From: Loxodes magnus
Taxonomy: Eukaryota > Ciliophora > Karyorelictea > Loxodida > Loxodidae
Direction of reading: 5' to 3'
Assembly: GCA_946699065.1 (NCBI GenBank)
Contig: CAMPDV010000286.1
Coordinates: forward strand, 248,001-312,000
DNA: 64,000 nt
The position numbers and the translations under genes were made by a program. Under the pieces are notes generated by a model. It was not told the DNA's origin, searched no databases, and worked only from the letters and a program-made list of their open reading frames with translations. Position 1 is the stretch's first letter. Each line of letters begins with the position of its first letter. Of this stretch, positions 11,964-23,334 are shown piece by piece.

Positions 11964-11981
11964 TTACTATTATTTAATAAT
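11964..11981. repeat. Left target-site duplication of element B
   Basis: TTACTATTATTTAATAAT is repeated without mismatch at 12866-12883. The pair brackets the Gag-like unit B. Confidence 0.85.
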
Positions 11982-12865
11982 GATAATGAAATTAAAATGT
12001 TTAAAAGTGCCAATCTGGGCACTGTTTAAAATAAGTTGTTTTATCAGCAATATTACTCATCATTCTTGACTTTCTAATGAAATTATCTTCACTAAGGTCT
12101 TCTCAATTTCTTTGATTTCTTATTCTTATTATTTCAAAAGGTACTTCACATCATTTTCTTCTGTAAATATCTCTATGCTAGTTGCAATAGAGCCTCTAGT
12201 ATTTTTCTTATTCTTTTCGCCAAAATTTTTTCTTGAAATTCTAAAATTTTTAGCAATTCCTGTACAAATGTCACTTACTATTACAGTAGTAGCATTTCTT
12301 CCTTACTTATCTGATTGGTTTTCGATTTATAACCTCTTTTTATTCTAATTCCATCTAATTTGTCTAATTAGCTATGTTGTGCTAATATTCTTTTGCTTAA
12401 TAAACTCCAACTCTTGTTTTTATACGATATTTCCAAGCCTTGCTGTTTCTTATCTATGTTCAGTTTAAATGTTCGAATATGCTTGGAGTTCCCTTTCTTG
12501 ATTAATAATTCTAATCTCTAAGTTATCTTATCCAAGCGATAATAAATTTCTTAGTTCTTAATTTTCCTACTTAAGCCCTTTAATCTCTTCCTAGAGATTG
12601 GATATTTCAAATACTAACTAATAAACATTGATTTCCTTTTTAATTATCTTTGATGGAAGTTCTTTTCCTGTTATTATATTAGATTCCTTTCTTTTCATTA
12701 CTTTAGGAGGTGTTTATTATAGTTATTAGGTTTTTATTAGTTTTGTAAGTGGGGAGAAGAAGACTCTTGCTAATTTTTTTATGGCTGCTTTTTCTCCAGA
12801 GCTTTTTTCTCTTCTTTGCTGAAGAAAAAGCCGGGAACAAGATTTTAAGAATCCATTTTTTTTAA
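11982..12865 (-). mobile_element. Gag-only retroposon B (block 1 copy)
   Basis: About 884 bp flanked by a perfect 18-bp direct repeat (11964-11981 and 12866-12883). Like element A it is inserted in minus orientation, with only about 9 nt before its ATG, encodes a coiled-coil protein, and has no reverse transcriptase. The same insertion with the same duplication lies in block 2 (34499-35382), so it predates the block duplication, unlike element A. Confidence 0.8.
12020..12856 (-). CDS. Gag-like coiled-coil protein (element B)
   Basis: ATG at 12856 gives MDSQNLVPGFFFSKEEKKAL with a Ser-rich stretch (QQESSSPHLQ). After a frame change near 12680 comes a long heptad region: VFEISNLQEEIKGLKQENQE, then ELRNLLSLGQDNLEIRIINQ, then TARLGNIVQKQELEFIKQKN. 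A second helix follows near the end (EIKEIEKTLVKIISLESQE). The zinc knuckle of the relatives is reduced to KQCPDWHF near 12010, in another frame. The frameshift is shared by block 2. It is probably a decayed ORF1-type nucleic-acid-binding protein of a retroposon. Confidence 0.6.
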
Positions 12866-12883
12866 TTACTATTATTTAATAAT
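12866..12883. repeat. Right target-site duplication of element B
   Basis: TTACTATTATTTAATAAT, identical to 11964-11981. Confidence 0.85.
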
Positions 12884-13249
12884 AAATAAAAAAGATATTA
12901 AGTTTGAAGATAAATTAAACTTCTCAATAAATCTGTTAAAGCAATGCCATATTTCTTATTTCTAGATTAATTTACCAAATAATAAATCTATTTGTAGTTT
13001 AATTTGAGCATCAATTTTTGCATCTATGGCTTTTGGATTACAATATTTTGATATTAACTGTAATATTTTTGCTCTCAAATTCTTGCACATCTTCAATTGA
13101 TCTCTTATAAAATTAATTTTTTTGTCTTATAAATTTGTTTGTTAGAATTTTTTTAATTATAATTCCTCTTATTTCTGTTTATCTTATAAAAGGATTGATT
13201 TTAAGAGTTAATTTTTTATCTTTAAATAATCTAACAATTTTTCAGACAT
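12884..13249 (-). CDS. Short coiled-coil protein
   Basis: ATG at 13249 opens MSEKLLDYLKIKNQLLKSIL and continues as Gln/Lys-rich helix (INFIRDQLKMCKNLRAKI, then PKAIDAKIDAQIKLQIDLLF, then KQEIWHCFNRFIEKF). It runs without a frame break up to the edge of element B, which lies directly downstream. Element B may therefore have cut the 3' part of a longer gene, leaving about 120 codons. The copy at 35401-35766 is almost identical. A degraded, rearranged relative is at the left edge of block 3. No known domain is recognised. Confidence 0.55.
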
Positions 13250-13839
13250 TATGAAAACATTAATTACAATCTTTAATCATAAATAAAATAGATCAATGAA
13301 CAAAAAATAATAACTATTTTTAATTAGAAAATGAATATTAAAACATTTTAATTTAATTTCTTGATAAGATCTTTTAAATTTAAATTAGTTGCTTTTTTTT
13401 ATTTATTTTAAATAAAGCACTTTAAATATTATTATATTTATGAATATTTAGTATTTTAAATTAAAAATTACTATATTGTATATTAAACCAAACATTTATT
13501 AAAGGAATGCTTAAATTATCAATTATAATTTAGTTGTCTAATCATTTAGAATCAAACTAGCTCATTATTAAGGTTCTTTATGAAATTGTGTACTATTACC
13601 ATTATCGGCTTAGTAGAAACTTTGCTTTTTATTATGCTATATATGTTTCTTTTTATATTGTACGAAATATTTCCCATTTTTTATAGATATAATTATAATA
13701 GTTATTAACTTACACTTTGTATATTATTTTAATTATACAAAAGATTAAAGCTTTTAACCTTTTTTGATATAATCAAAACTATATTGATTTCTTAATTATT
13801 TACACTTTCATTTTGCTAATTCTTATTATTTAATATTAG

Positions 13840-14500
13840 AATATAATTTTATTCTTATTTTAGATGGAATATAAGATAATTTACAAGAAAGTGAAGATTT
13901 TTATCATTTTCCATATATTCAAATTATATAGTTTACTAGCAAATGCTTTTATATGATAAATAATCAATCAATTTTTTAAAAAGCTTTCAGCTTTAATAAA
14001 ATAGCTTCATTAGAAATTCAAATTTTAAGATTAATAAATAAAATCGATTTTCTATATACATAGTAGATATATTCAAGTTGCTTAAAATCAGAAAGTTTAT
14101 CTTTAAAGCTTTTCTTTTAATATTACAGAATGAGAAAAATTTTAAAGAGAAAAAATACTTAATATAGCAATTTTTCTTAAAAAACTTGTTTTCCTCTTCT
14201 AAATTAACATCTTTTCGCAAACTAAAAACAGATAGTTAGTCGTAGTAAGCTCTTTTCAAAACTCTTTTACTAATCTTAAATTTTTAATATTTTTATAATT
14301 ATTATAATAAAGCAGAATATTTTTAAACTTGATTAATAAATTTTTGTTTCTATATTTATATAGTTAGGTTAGATACATTATTTAGATCCTTGCTTAAATA
14401 TTTTTTTAGATTCTTTGTAAATTGGCATAAAATTTATTATTACAGATGTATTTACCTCATTTTTTTTATTTGATTGATCATATTTTTATAAAGAGATTTT
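13840..14500 (-). CDS. Hypothetical protein, weak
   Basis: The minus strand reads NKKNEVNTSVIINFMPIYKE, then ISKRVLKRAYYDQLSVFS, then RKDVNLEEENKFFKKN before becoming hydrophobic and AT-driven. Relatives lie in block 2 (about 36360-37010) and block 3 (about 58380-58990), but indels shift the frame between copies. It may be a small decayed gene. No start is certain and no family is recognised. Confidence 0.3.
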
Positions 14501-14689
14501 TTAGCTCTTTTTAGATTAGTTATTTTTAAAAATTTACAATATCCATTAAAAAAATAGTTTTAAGCCCTCTTATAAAAAAAAATTTTACTGATTTTGTTTC
14601 TTCAAAAATTGTAATTTATTTTTTTATATTTACTTCTTAAAAGTTATTTAAAAAACTTTTCAAATCTTTTAAAATTCTATCCCTTTAAG

Positions 14690-15440
14690 AAAAGGATTTA
14701 TCCATCCCGAAAATCTTTTGAAGCGAAAAAAGGATAATTTTTTCACGATTTCATGGTTATTTTATTATATCTCCTTTTTTCTTGAGATCCTTTTCATTTA
14801 AGTAAATTATTATAATATTAAAAATTTTTAAAACAAATTTTTTCATTTACTAGAAAAGATGTTCAAAATTAAAAATTGTATTTTTTCCAAAGCATAAACA
14901 ATAAATTTTTTTTATAATTTCAAACATAATTAACCTTATCAAAAATATACTTTTAAATAAAAAAGAAAAAAAGTTTTGATGAAAATTTTTCAAAAAATTT
15001 TCTTAAAAACAAAAATTTTTTTTCTATTTTTACAAAATACCATTTCAACAAAAAAAATTTCCAAATTCTATTTTAATATAAAATTTTTTTTAATTCCTAT
15101 TTTTTTCTCAAAAATCTTTTATATTTGGAATTTTTTCTTGTAATTTTATTCCTATTTTAAAATTTTTATCCCGAAATAATTAAATTTATTCCGTGCCGAA
15201 AATTTTTGGTAGTGTAAAACGCTGAGTAAAAAAACAAATTTTTTATTTTCATGAAATTTAAGCTCTAAAATTGAAAAATAATGATAAATAAAAAACTTAA
15301 TATCAGAAAATTTTATAATCCAATCGGAAACGAAAAATATTAAACTTAAATATTAAAATTTTATAATATCAATAAATAATTAATAATTAATTATAATGAT
15401 AATTAATAATAATTAATAAATAATAATAATCAATCATAAA
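14690..15440. repeat. Spacer with minisatellite-type core and A/T simple repeats
   Basis: This holds a GGATTTATCC-type near-palindrome, one unit of a roughly 40-bp motif (core ATTTTTATCCCGAAAT) near 15140-15190, the conserved tail GTAGTGTAAAACGCTGAG, and an AAT/AATT-rich stretch near 15360-15430. Copy number of the 40-bp motif differs between blocks. No gene is seen. Confidence 0.6.
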
Positions 15441-15927
15441 ATATAAATAATAAAAAAACAAAATTTAATTTTATATAAAATAAATACTTAATTAAATTTT
15501 TTAATTAAAAATCAAGATTATAAACTTACTTTGCCATAATAAATAATATTTTAACCACTTCACAAAAAAAATGAAAATTTATACTCAACTTGAAATTTTT
15601 ACAAAATCTAAAAATAAATCCATAAAATTTTATAGCATAAATTTAAACTTTAACTTATTTCATGCTTTCATTTAACAAAATTATATTTTAAATATTTTTA
15701 AACATTACCCAGTTTAAATCAACATACCTCACTAATTTCAATAACCTATATTACTCAAACTTTATTTTAAGCCAAGAATATTTAACAATATACAAATTTT
15801 TTAATAAATAAATTAAAAAAAAACTTCATAAAGCTAAAAACATTATTAACATTAAACATTCATTTAAATGCATTACCAATATCTTATATTTAATCGTAAA
15901 ATTAAATTAAGTCAAATAGCAAGTTAC

Positions 15928-17011
15928 TCAACTAGAAACTTTCCATTTTCTTATCGTCTTGTCATCCGCTCCCGATACCAACCATCTATTATCAACACTC
16001 AATGCTATAGATTCTATATCATCTGTATGTCCTTGTAAAGTCTAGATACACTCACCCTTATCAAAGTTCCAAATCTTGATTGTTTTATCCCATGAACCAG
16101 AAAAGATAACACTTGAATCGACACTTAACCGAATACTTGATACATAACTTGAGTGACCTTGAAGAGTACGAATACACTAACCAGAAGAGAAGTCCCATAT
16201 CTTAATAGTACTGTCACCAGAACCTGATATTATATACCTATTATCCTTAGACACTATCACCGATAAAACAGAACCTGAATGCCCAGTAAGAGTTCGCACA
16301 AGCTGACCAGTCTAGAAATCCCAAATCTTTATAGTGTTATCCCAAGATCCCGATATAATATATCTAGAGTCATAGGAGATTACTACCGATATAACTGTAT
16401 TAGTATGCTCAGACAAAGTTCTTTGGAGAGCACCATTGAGGAAATTTCAGATCTTTATGTTTGCATCGTAAGATCCTGATACTATATAGCTAGAGTCTGG
16501 GGAAATTACTACCGATCTAACTGAGGAAATATGCCCCGTTATAGTTCTTTGAAGAGCACCAGTCTATAAGTTTCAGATCTTTATAGTTGAATCTCCAGAT
16601 GCTGATACGATATAGCTAGAGTCTGAGGATATTACTACCGAGTTAACTGAGGAAGTATGTCCTGTTATAGTTCTTATGAGAGCACCTGTCTGGAAATTCC
16701 AGATCTTTATCAAATTTTCAGGATATGCTGAACTTGATACAATCCAATTCAGGTCACTTGATATGGCTACCGAGTAAATAAATTAAATGTCAGTAAGGAC
16801 TTAGTCTAAAAAATATTAAAGAAATACCTTTACTTTGGTCATAACTGATCTTGTTTATTAACTTTTAGTAGCATAAGTTAGGCAGAATTTCATACTTAAA
16901 ATGAAGTAGAGATATTTTCCCTAGTATGTGGCTTCTCGCTCTTAAGAGTTTTCTTAAAAAAATACCTTTAGTAAATTGCTTTTCTTTTTTCTCCATTTAT
17001 TTTCTCTCCAT
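15928..17011 (-). CDS. Seven-blade WD40 protein, copy 1
   Basis: The gene has two exons. ATG at 17011 opens MERKQMEKKEKQFTKG and LRKLLRARSHILGKIS. A 22-nt intron (16806-16827) joins the frames, and exon 2 encodes seven WD40 blades ending KTIRKWKVSS before a TGA stop (15928-15930). The spliced length is 1062 nt, an exact multiple of three. Blades show the usual GH...S.D...ISGS.D.TIKIW pattern. In blades 2 and 3 the invariant Trp is TGA (16573-16575, 16447-16449), while others use TGG; TAA/TAG stand for Gln. WD40 propellers are protein-interaction scaffolds; no enzymatic domain is fused. Three intact paralogs suggest a functional family. Confidence 0.9.
16806..16827 (-). other. 22-nt intron, WD40 copy 1
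   Basis: The intron begins GTATTTCTTT and ends TTTTTTAG. Removing it joins YDQSK to DQVLTDI in frame, and the total CDS becomes a multiple of three. The same length and position occur in all three paralogs. Confidence 0.85.
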
Positions 17012-18305
17012 TTTAATTTTTATAACTTACTTCAATAAATATTTAATTAAAATAACTCAATAAGTTTTACTTACTTAATTTCAATAAAATTAAACAATAA
17101 AATTATTTATTAAGCATACTTATAAGTATCTTCTAAAACATTGATTTTTCTATTTTTGTCTTAAAACAAGACAAGATATTAAACTAATAGTTTACAAACT
17201 TTTACAATTTTAATTATTTTATATCTTTTTACTTTTAAATATAAGGATAATTTATTATTTCAAAAGTTTTATAATGAAGAATTTATATCCTTATTATAAT
17301 AACTTTAATATGCATTTATTAATTATTACTTATTTGTGCTTTAAATCAAAGACTCTTAATAAGAAAACCTTATTTCTTTGTAAATTAATTTAATTGATAA
17401 ATAAAATATTACAATTCTTTTAAAAGCTACTGTTATTAATTATTGCTTTTCACTTACATTTAATCAAAAAAATTATTTATTTAATCTTTTTACTAATTAA
17501 AAAAAGTAAATAAAATAAGTTTCTTATTAATTAGCTTAAATATATATTAAAAAACATCAAATTATTTAAAACAAAGCATTTTTAGAATTTATAATATAAA
17601 CTCTTTTAATTTTCCACTTTCTTACTACTATTTAATTAAAACTTTTTATTTATAAAGGTCTCTCTTATAATAATAAACTAATATAATTTATTTTAATGTT
17701 GATTCTAAGCAAAATATATAAATGTAATAAATATAAGTAGTAGAAAGTAAATATTTAAACTAGCTATAAATGGTGTATCACTAATTTTATCTTACAATTA
17801 TTAAATAGTAATATTTAATTTTATTATTAAAATAAGCTTTAATATGTTTAATTATGTCTATTAAATACTTAATATTTTATCCTTTTAGCTTTATTAGTTA
17901 TTAATTAATTTCTCTTTAATTTAGATATTAGATTAGTTATAATTAATACATTTAGATAACTTTCTCTTTTTATAGCAAACTAATATTATATTTATTATTT
18001 ATGTTATTTTTGTAATTATCATTTCTAATTAATAATACCTAAATTATTCTAGATTATTTAAAGATAAAAACTTAATTCTATTATTATATACAAATCTATA
18101 TTATATTGTTAACACTATTAATACTCTATTTCTTAAAATTAGTTGTTTGATATTTAGAAAATTATAAGCTTTTAAGTAAGAAAGCATATTTTTAATCTTC
18201 TATTATTATTTTCTGAATTAATAGAAAGAGTAAACTTAACATAATATGTTTCTTTGTAGTATGAGATAATATAAGTATTAGATTAGCTAGTATAAGTTAT
18301 TTAAA
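17012..18305. other. Conserved AT-rich upstream region of the WD40 gene
   Basis: The sequence is kept in block 2 (39619-40905) and block 3 (62053-63345). It should hold the WD40 promoter, but no motif stands out and no reading frame is supported. Confidence 0.5.
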
Positions 18306-19630
18306 ACTAAAATTATTGCCACAATAAATCCTAGTCTAGTTGACTTTAGTCATAAAATTTAAAAAGAATACAGTCTTTAGTAGTAATAAAAAAGGATTTA
18401 AATAAACATAATGAAAAGAGAAAAAATTAAATCTACAAGATAAGAGTTTTAAAGCTTAAATTGAAATTTATTAATTAAAAGATTTAAGAATATCATTTAC
18501 GAACTAGAATGAAATAGCTGCTAAGTTACAATTTTTCTCAATAAAATAAAATAATCAATTACAACAAAAATGCATGCTTGATATTTAAAAAATATTTAAT
18601 TTTTTAAGTAGTAATAGATTGGATATTGAGCATGGTTTAACAAGTTTTTCTATAGATAAAATAGAGTAACAAAAGTTTTACAGAAAAATTAAATAATTAT
18701 AGAATTCCAGTGCTTCTAAATAGAAAAAAAAGAAATCACTAAAATTTAATTAATCAAAGTCTTAAATAAAAAAGCTGTGATTAAATGAGAAATGTACATG
18801 TCCAAAGTGGTTGCCAAAATGTCTACTTTGAACTTATAAATCTAAGAATTGTCCTTTTGAAAAAAACAAAAAAATGTAAATCCTTCTAGAACTAGAATAT
18901 TCAATGACTTTTATAAAATTTAGATTGAAATATTCATGCAATAGCTCGAGATCTAAATTTTCGAAGTAGCATAATTTTACACACTCTTTAAGTTTTTCAA
19001 TTTCTTGATTATCTTAAATCAAAAATTTTCAGTTACGTTTATTTTTTATTCTCTTAGGAATATAAAAATTGCTGTTTTTTTCTCCAACTTTGCAATATCT
19101 TAGATTGAATTTGCTACTTCATTCACTACACTATTCAATAGGCATAAATTTAAATCCCAAAACTACAACATTCATACTTTAGTCTCTTGAAAACATTATC
19201 AGTCTAATCCTTTAAAGCTCTATATGCTTAACTTCCCTTTTCTTAATTTAGATCATATTACCCTAATTGATTTTCCTTATATCTTTAAGCTAAAAAAAAC
19301 CTAAAATATTAACTACCATAAAAAAGCATTAAAGCTAAATTTTATTTTTAAATTAGTTTATTGATACTAATTAGCAAATTTCTTGTAAATAAAAGCTTAG
19401 AATGAAATATATAGTATATTTAAAGGTTTAATGTATCTTGTTAGTTTATTAAGATACATAAATAAGAAGTATTATACAGAATTAGGCTATCTTTAATTAA
19501 AGATACTGAGTCTAGTAATCTTAATAATATATTAATTTAACTAGTAATGCTCCAATAAATAATCAATTAAATACTTTAATGGATTTATTAACTCTGAGGA
19601 TAGTACTTTGAAGTTGTTTTTTGGTCCGTT
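18306..19630. other. Single-copy spacer after block 1
   Basis: Homology to block 2 stops at 18306. A plus-strand Cys-containing stretch near 18790-18865 (EKCTCPKWLPKCLLW) is noticeable but short. No gene can be supported. Confidence 0.35.
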
Positions 19631-19639
19631 TGAACTTTC

Positions 19640-20990
19640 TTTCTTCTCTAATCATTTCTATTTACTGCTCATTGATATGTAGTTCCTCGCTCTTACACAT
19701 AGTTTTTTTTTCTTTAACATAAATTTTAAGAAGATAAACTGAAAGAAACTAAGCCAGCAACTAAACTATCTTAATTGATTCATATAAGCAAACAGCTACT
19801 TTGAAGTTAAATCTACTTCTTAGCTTCAATAATGTAAATCTTCTAAAAAAGAATAATATGAAGTTGTCTATTTTCTTTTACGAAAATCTTTAAAATAAAT
19901 CTATCAAATGTTTTTTGTTTTAAGCTCCAGATTCCACTTATTAGGTAAGTAAATGATATATATGTTCCTTAATCCTTAAATCTTATAGCTTAAATTGATT
20001 ATTTTTTGGCTTTTTTCTTCCTTCTCAAAGAAAGTTGTTTAGTATCTTTATATTGCTAGATTAAACTCCTCATTGTAGCTCTTAGACTAAACTTGCAATT
20101 TAAAAAATTGAAAGCAGGGAGTTTAAAAATTTTTTAAAGTCAACTTTACTTGGCAGTTATATTTAGCATGTTAAAAGTAATAGGAGACTCATTGAGATTC
20201 TTTAATTTTAAATATCTATCGTTGATGGGATATTCCTATACTTTTTTCTTTTTTTAATTCCTTTAGTTCAAACTATTCTTTCATAGTAATAATTCTTCTA
20301 AACCTCTGATGGTTTTATCAGATAATCTTTAAACTATATTTAGTTTCTTTCAAATCTACCCGTTTATATCCAACGAGGTCTGGATTAAAAGCTAACCGTC
20401 TATTTCGTTTCTATCTTTGAAGATGTGACTTTATTTTAAAGATTAAGTTTCATACTGGGAATGTTTTGTTTTTGGTATTTCGTCTTTTTCTGTTTCTTTG
20501 ATTTTATTCGGGTATCAGGCTTAATATTATATATATCAAAATATAGCGAAAAAACTTCCAAAGCTTGATTAGTCTTCTATATATTTTTCTGTTTATCAAG
20601 CATTTCTAACTACAAAAATATCGCAATTCTAGCAATGAAGTTAAGTAGAAATCAGACAGCAATTTAATGTTCTCCGCAGCCTTCATCAAAGAGTTCAAAA
20701 TTTTTAGCAATCCTTAGAGAAATTAACATCACTAATAAGAATCTCTCGTTTGGAAGTATTTGAGGCTTTTAAATATTTCTTAGATGAATTCATAGACAAA
20801 ACCAGTCAAGCAATTAATGACAAATATAAGATTGTCCAAATACCTCGCTTTATCTTAATTTTAAGCTCATTCTTAGTGTCTATTATTTGCTTCATTCAAC
20901 ATTCTCTACTTTTTACTAAAATTTGGACTATAGAAATTGATATCTGACTCTGTCTTTTAGATCACTGTTTCTTATTAGAATAGAATTAAA
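19640..20990 (-). CDS. Hypothetical helical protein, single-copy
   Basis: The minus strand reads as protein in more than one frame. Examples are DKQKNIQKTNQALEVFSLYF then DIYNIKPDTRIKSKKQKK (20450-20610), KTKQTVSFQSRPRWIQTGRF (about 20390), QSKSYNEEFNLAIQRYQTTF (about 20050), and MCKSEELHINEQQIEMIREE near 19690. Frame changes mean introns or decay. The composition (Lys/Gln/Glu-rich, helical) is unlike the flanking AT spacer. There is no second copy to test it against, and the family is unknown. Confidence 0.35.
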
Positions 20991-22199
20991 TTTTCATCTT
21001 GCTGACTTTTCTTTAATGTTCCTTTATTCACCATATAAAGATCTAAAGGAATTGCCAATAAACAACTTCAAGTAAGTTTTTAAGCTTCACATATTACTAG
21101 ACTAGACTAAGGTTTTTATTAGATCTCACTATCTTGAATCTATTAAACTGATTGGTATTCAAACGTAGTAAGCTAATTACACCTCACTCACTATAACTAC
21201 AAATAATGGTAAACCTTAATATATTTAAAAGAAGTAAAAGCTTGTTATTTTAATAGCAACTTATTTTAACCTAAATAGACAAATAATTAGATATTAAAGT
21301 AGCAAGGATATAAGATTAACAACCTAGCTTAATTAACTAATCACTATATCCTAATTTTAATAGCCTAGCATTATTATATTACAGTTACTAAGACTATTAG
21401 CAACCCTTTATTTTAACAAAGCAGCTTATTAGTATTATATATTTAGTGCTTTAATGTAAAGACTATAAGAGATATACTTATAACATTTAAATAATTATTA
21501 ACCATGTATCTTAGTAATAGCACATCTATATACTATTGTAGAACTTTTAATTTTATAGTGGAAATAGTTAATATGCTTAATTTATTATATTTTTGGTTAT
21601 TAAACAATATAATGCTAAAAAGGCTAAAGACTTTTTTAAAAAAACTAATACAAAATTTTATCCTTCAAACAAATTCCTGGAATACAAATTCTATCAATAT
21701 TGGAATTTTCGCAAAAGATTTACCCAATAGGTGGAAAATTCTAAAGAGCCTTAAATGATTATTTCTTTTATCCATAGGCTATTAGCAAACAGACTTGAAT
21801 AATATTGTACGACTTTATAATTATAATATGTTAGATTAAAAGTGAAGATTAGTAAGATTCTTAAGAAATAATATAACTAGGAATAAAGCTAAAATATCAA
21901 TTCCATTTTGAGGGTTTCTAATACTTATTTACTAATAAGTATCGAATAGCATTTATTTGATAATTATAAACTTGATAGTGTTTGTTTAATATAATATAGA
22001 GAAGGTATTAAAACATTTTGTTAAAAGTAATAATTAGCTAAACTTAAATAAGTCAAAATAATAATAGAAAACAAAGATTTATTATTTGCTATTAAGCTTC
22101 TTATATTAGTTATAAACTTAATTAATTAATATAAGCCATATATTAGACCAGGTAATAGCAAAATAATTACTATCACTAAAAGAATGTAGTTTTACCATG
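20991..22199. other. Spacer without identified gene
   Basis: AT-rich sequence with no motif or supported frame. It separates two minus-strand coding-like regions. Confidence 0.4.
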
Positions 22200-23072
22200 C
22201 TTTTTCCTTACTAAAAATTAATAAATAATAGAATTCCATTAAGCTCCTTTTCTCTTACTCTTCTGATGTTTCCTTCTTAAAATAAGGATAATTTTATTTT
22301 TCTGCTATTTGGCAATTGTTTTTTCCCTGAATCGTAACATCTAAGTGTTTATCACCTCGACAAATATGTAAACCTTTCAGAAATTTATTTTGTTCTTCTT
22401 TATTTTAGCTCTCATTTACTAATGAAAAGGTTTTTTTATAAATCTGCACCTTAAAATAGTAAATTTTACCTATCTCTGCCTATTCCTTCATATCTTGTAT
22501 ATGCACAATTGTTTAAGCTCTGTGTTATTCCGTAATTTTTTATACTCTTCTAAATAGTCAGAGTTAGTTTCAATTACCTTCTAGAAGTTATGTAAAAAAT
22601 GCCCGCTTACTTTCTCTGCTTTTACTCAAAAGGATGTTCATTTCTTCTATATCTTTCTATCTATATTTATAATATCGCTATTCATTCTATTAGCTGTTGC
22701 TAACTTATTTGGCTTCACTCTATTTATTGCCAATCTTTTCTGAATTAATGTGGATTATAATATTTTGCTTTAAAAGCTTTTTTACTGCAAAACTTAATGG
22801 TTTTCTTTGGTTTACTCTTACAGTTTTATTCTCTATGGAGCACAAATTTTTTCATCGATTGCTACTTCTTTTTGAGTTTAATCTTGCTAACATGTTTATC
22901 CTGTCTCTTCATTATACCAAGAAACCTTTGGTTTTTCTTCTCGTTTTGGTATAAAATTCAGACCCGCTTACAGTTCCACGAAAGACTCTTATATCTGTTA
23001 GTAAATTTACATTTGAAGCTTTTTATTCTCTCATCCAATTTTTAGAAAAGCCTCAACATCTGCTATAAGCAT
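22200..23072 (-). CDS. Hypothetical coiled-coil protein, single-copy
   Basis: ATG at 23072 opens MLIADVEAFLKIGWENKKLQ and a long uninterrupted frame: FVELQAGLNFIPKREEKPKV, ATANRMNSDIINIDRKIQKK, SGHFLHNFQKVIETNSDYLE. Near 22510 the frame changes and continues as DMKEQAEIGKIYYFKVQIYK, EQNKFLKGLHICRGDKHLDV and KKETSEEQEKRS. Trp occurs as both TGG and TGA. A single-base indel or tiny intron would explain the change of frame. No domain is recognised; it lies just left of block 2, with its start about 260 bp from the boundary. Confidence 0.5.
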
Positions 23073-23334
23073 AGTTCAAAGATAAAATCAAAAATTTAAT
23101 TTCTATTTTTATTTATTTTTCTTACAGATGAAATCATAAGTAAATTAAGCCAATATGCTACAATCTTCAATGTCTTTATTTTTTATTATATAAAAGTAAG
23201 AAAAAAACCTAATTTTATTTAAAAAATAGATTTAAGTAGCTCAAAAAGTAGATCTTTCTTGAAGGAATATCTTTAAATAAATACATTAAACTGCAATAAT
23301 AATAAAAGCTAGAAATTTAGCTTTATAGACTAAA

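Larger units (their letters stand above)
1..18305. repeat. Segmental duplication, block 1
   Basis: This block aligns nearly end to end with 23335-40905. Position 1 matches 23335, and the match breaks at about 18306, where block 1 enters unrelated sequence while block 2 continues into sequence shared with block 3. Differences are scattered substitutions, homopolymer indels and one precise 837-bp insertion (6334-7170). Identity is uneven: 1-1560 has many differences, whereas 1868-2416 and most of 12360-13850 show almost none. The left limit of the duplication cannot be seen because the window starts inside it. Confidence 0.95.

Noticed and set aside
12112..12348. Plus-strand hydrophobic open frame, also at 34629-34865
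   Set aside because: Antisense shadow of the coiled coil of element B.
16279..16479. Plus-strand open frames over the WD40 genes, also at 38886-39176 and 61317-61517
   Set aside because: Antisense of WD40 blades; repeats in the sense protein make them look regular.
18790..18865. Cys-rich stretch CTCPKWLPKC as a zinc finger
   Set aside because: No matching His/Cys spacing and no coding support around it.
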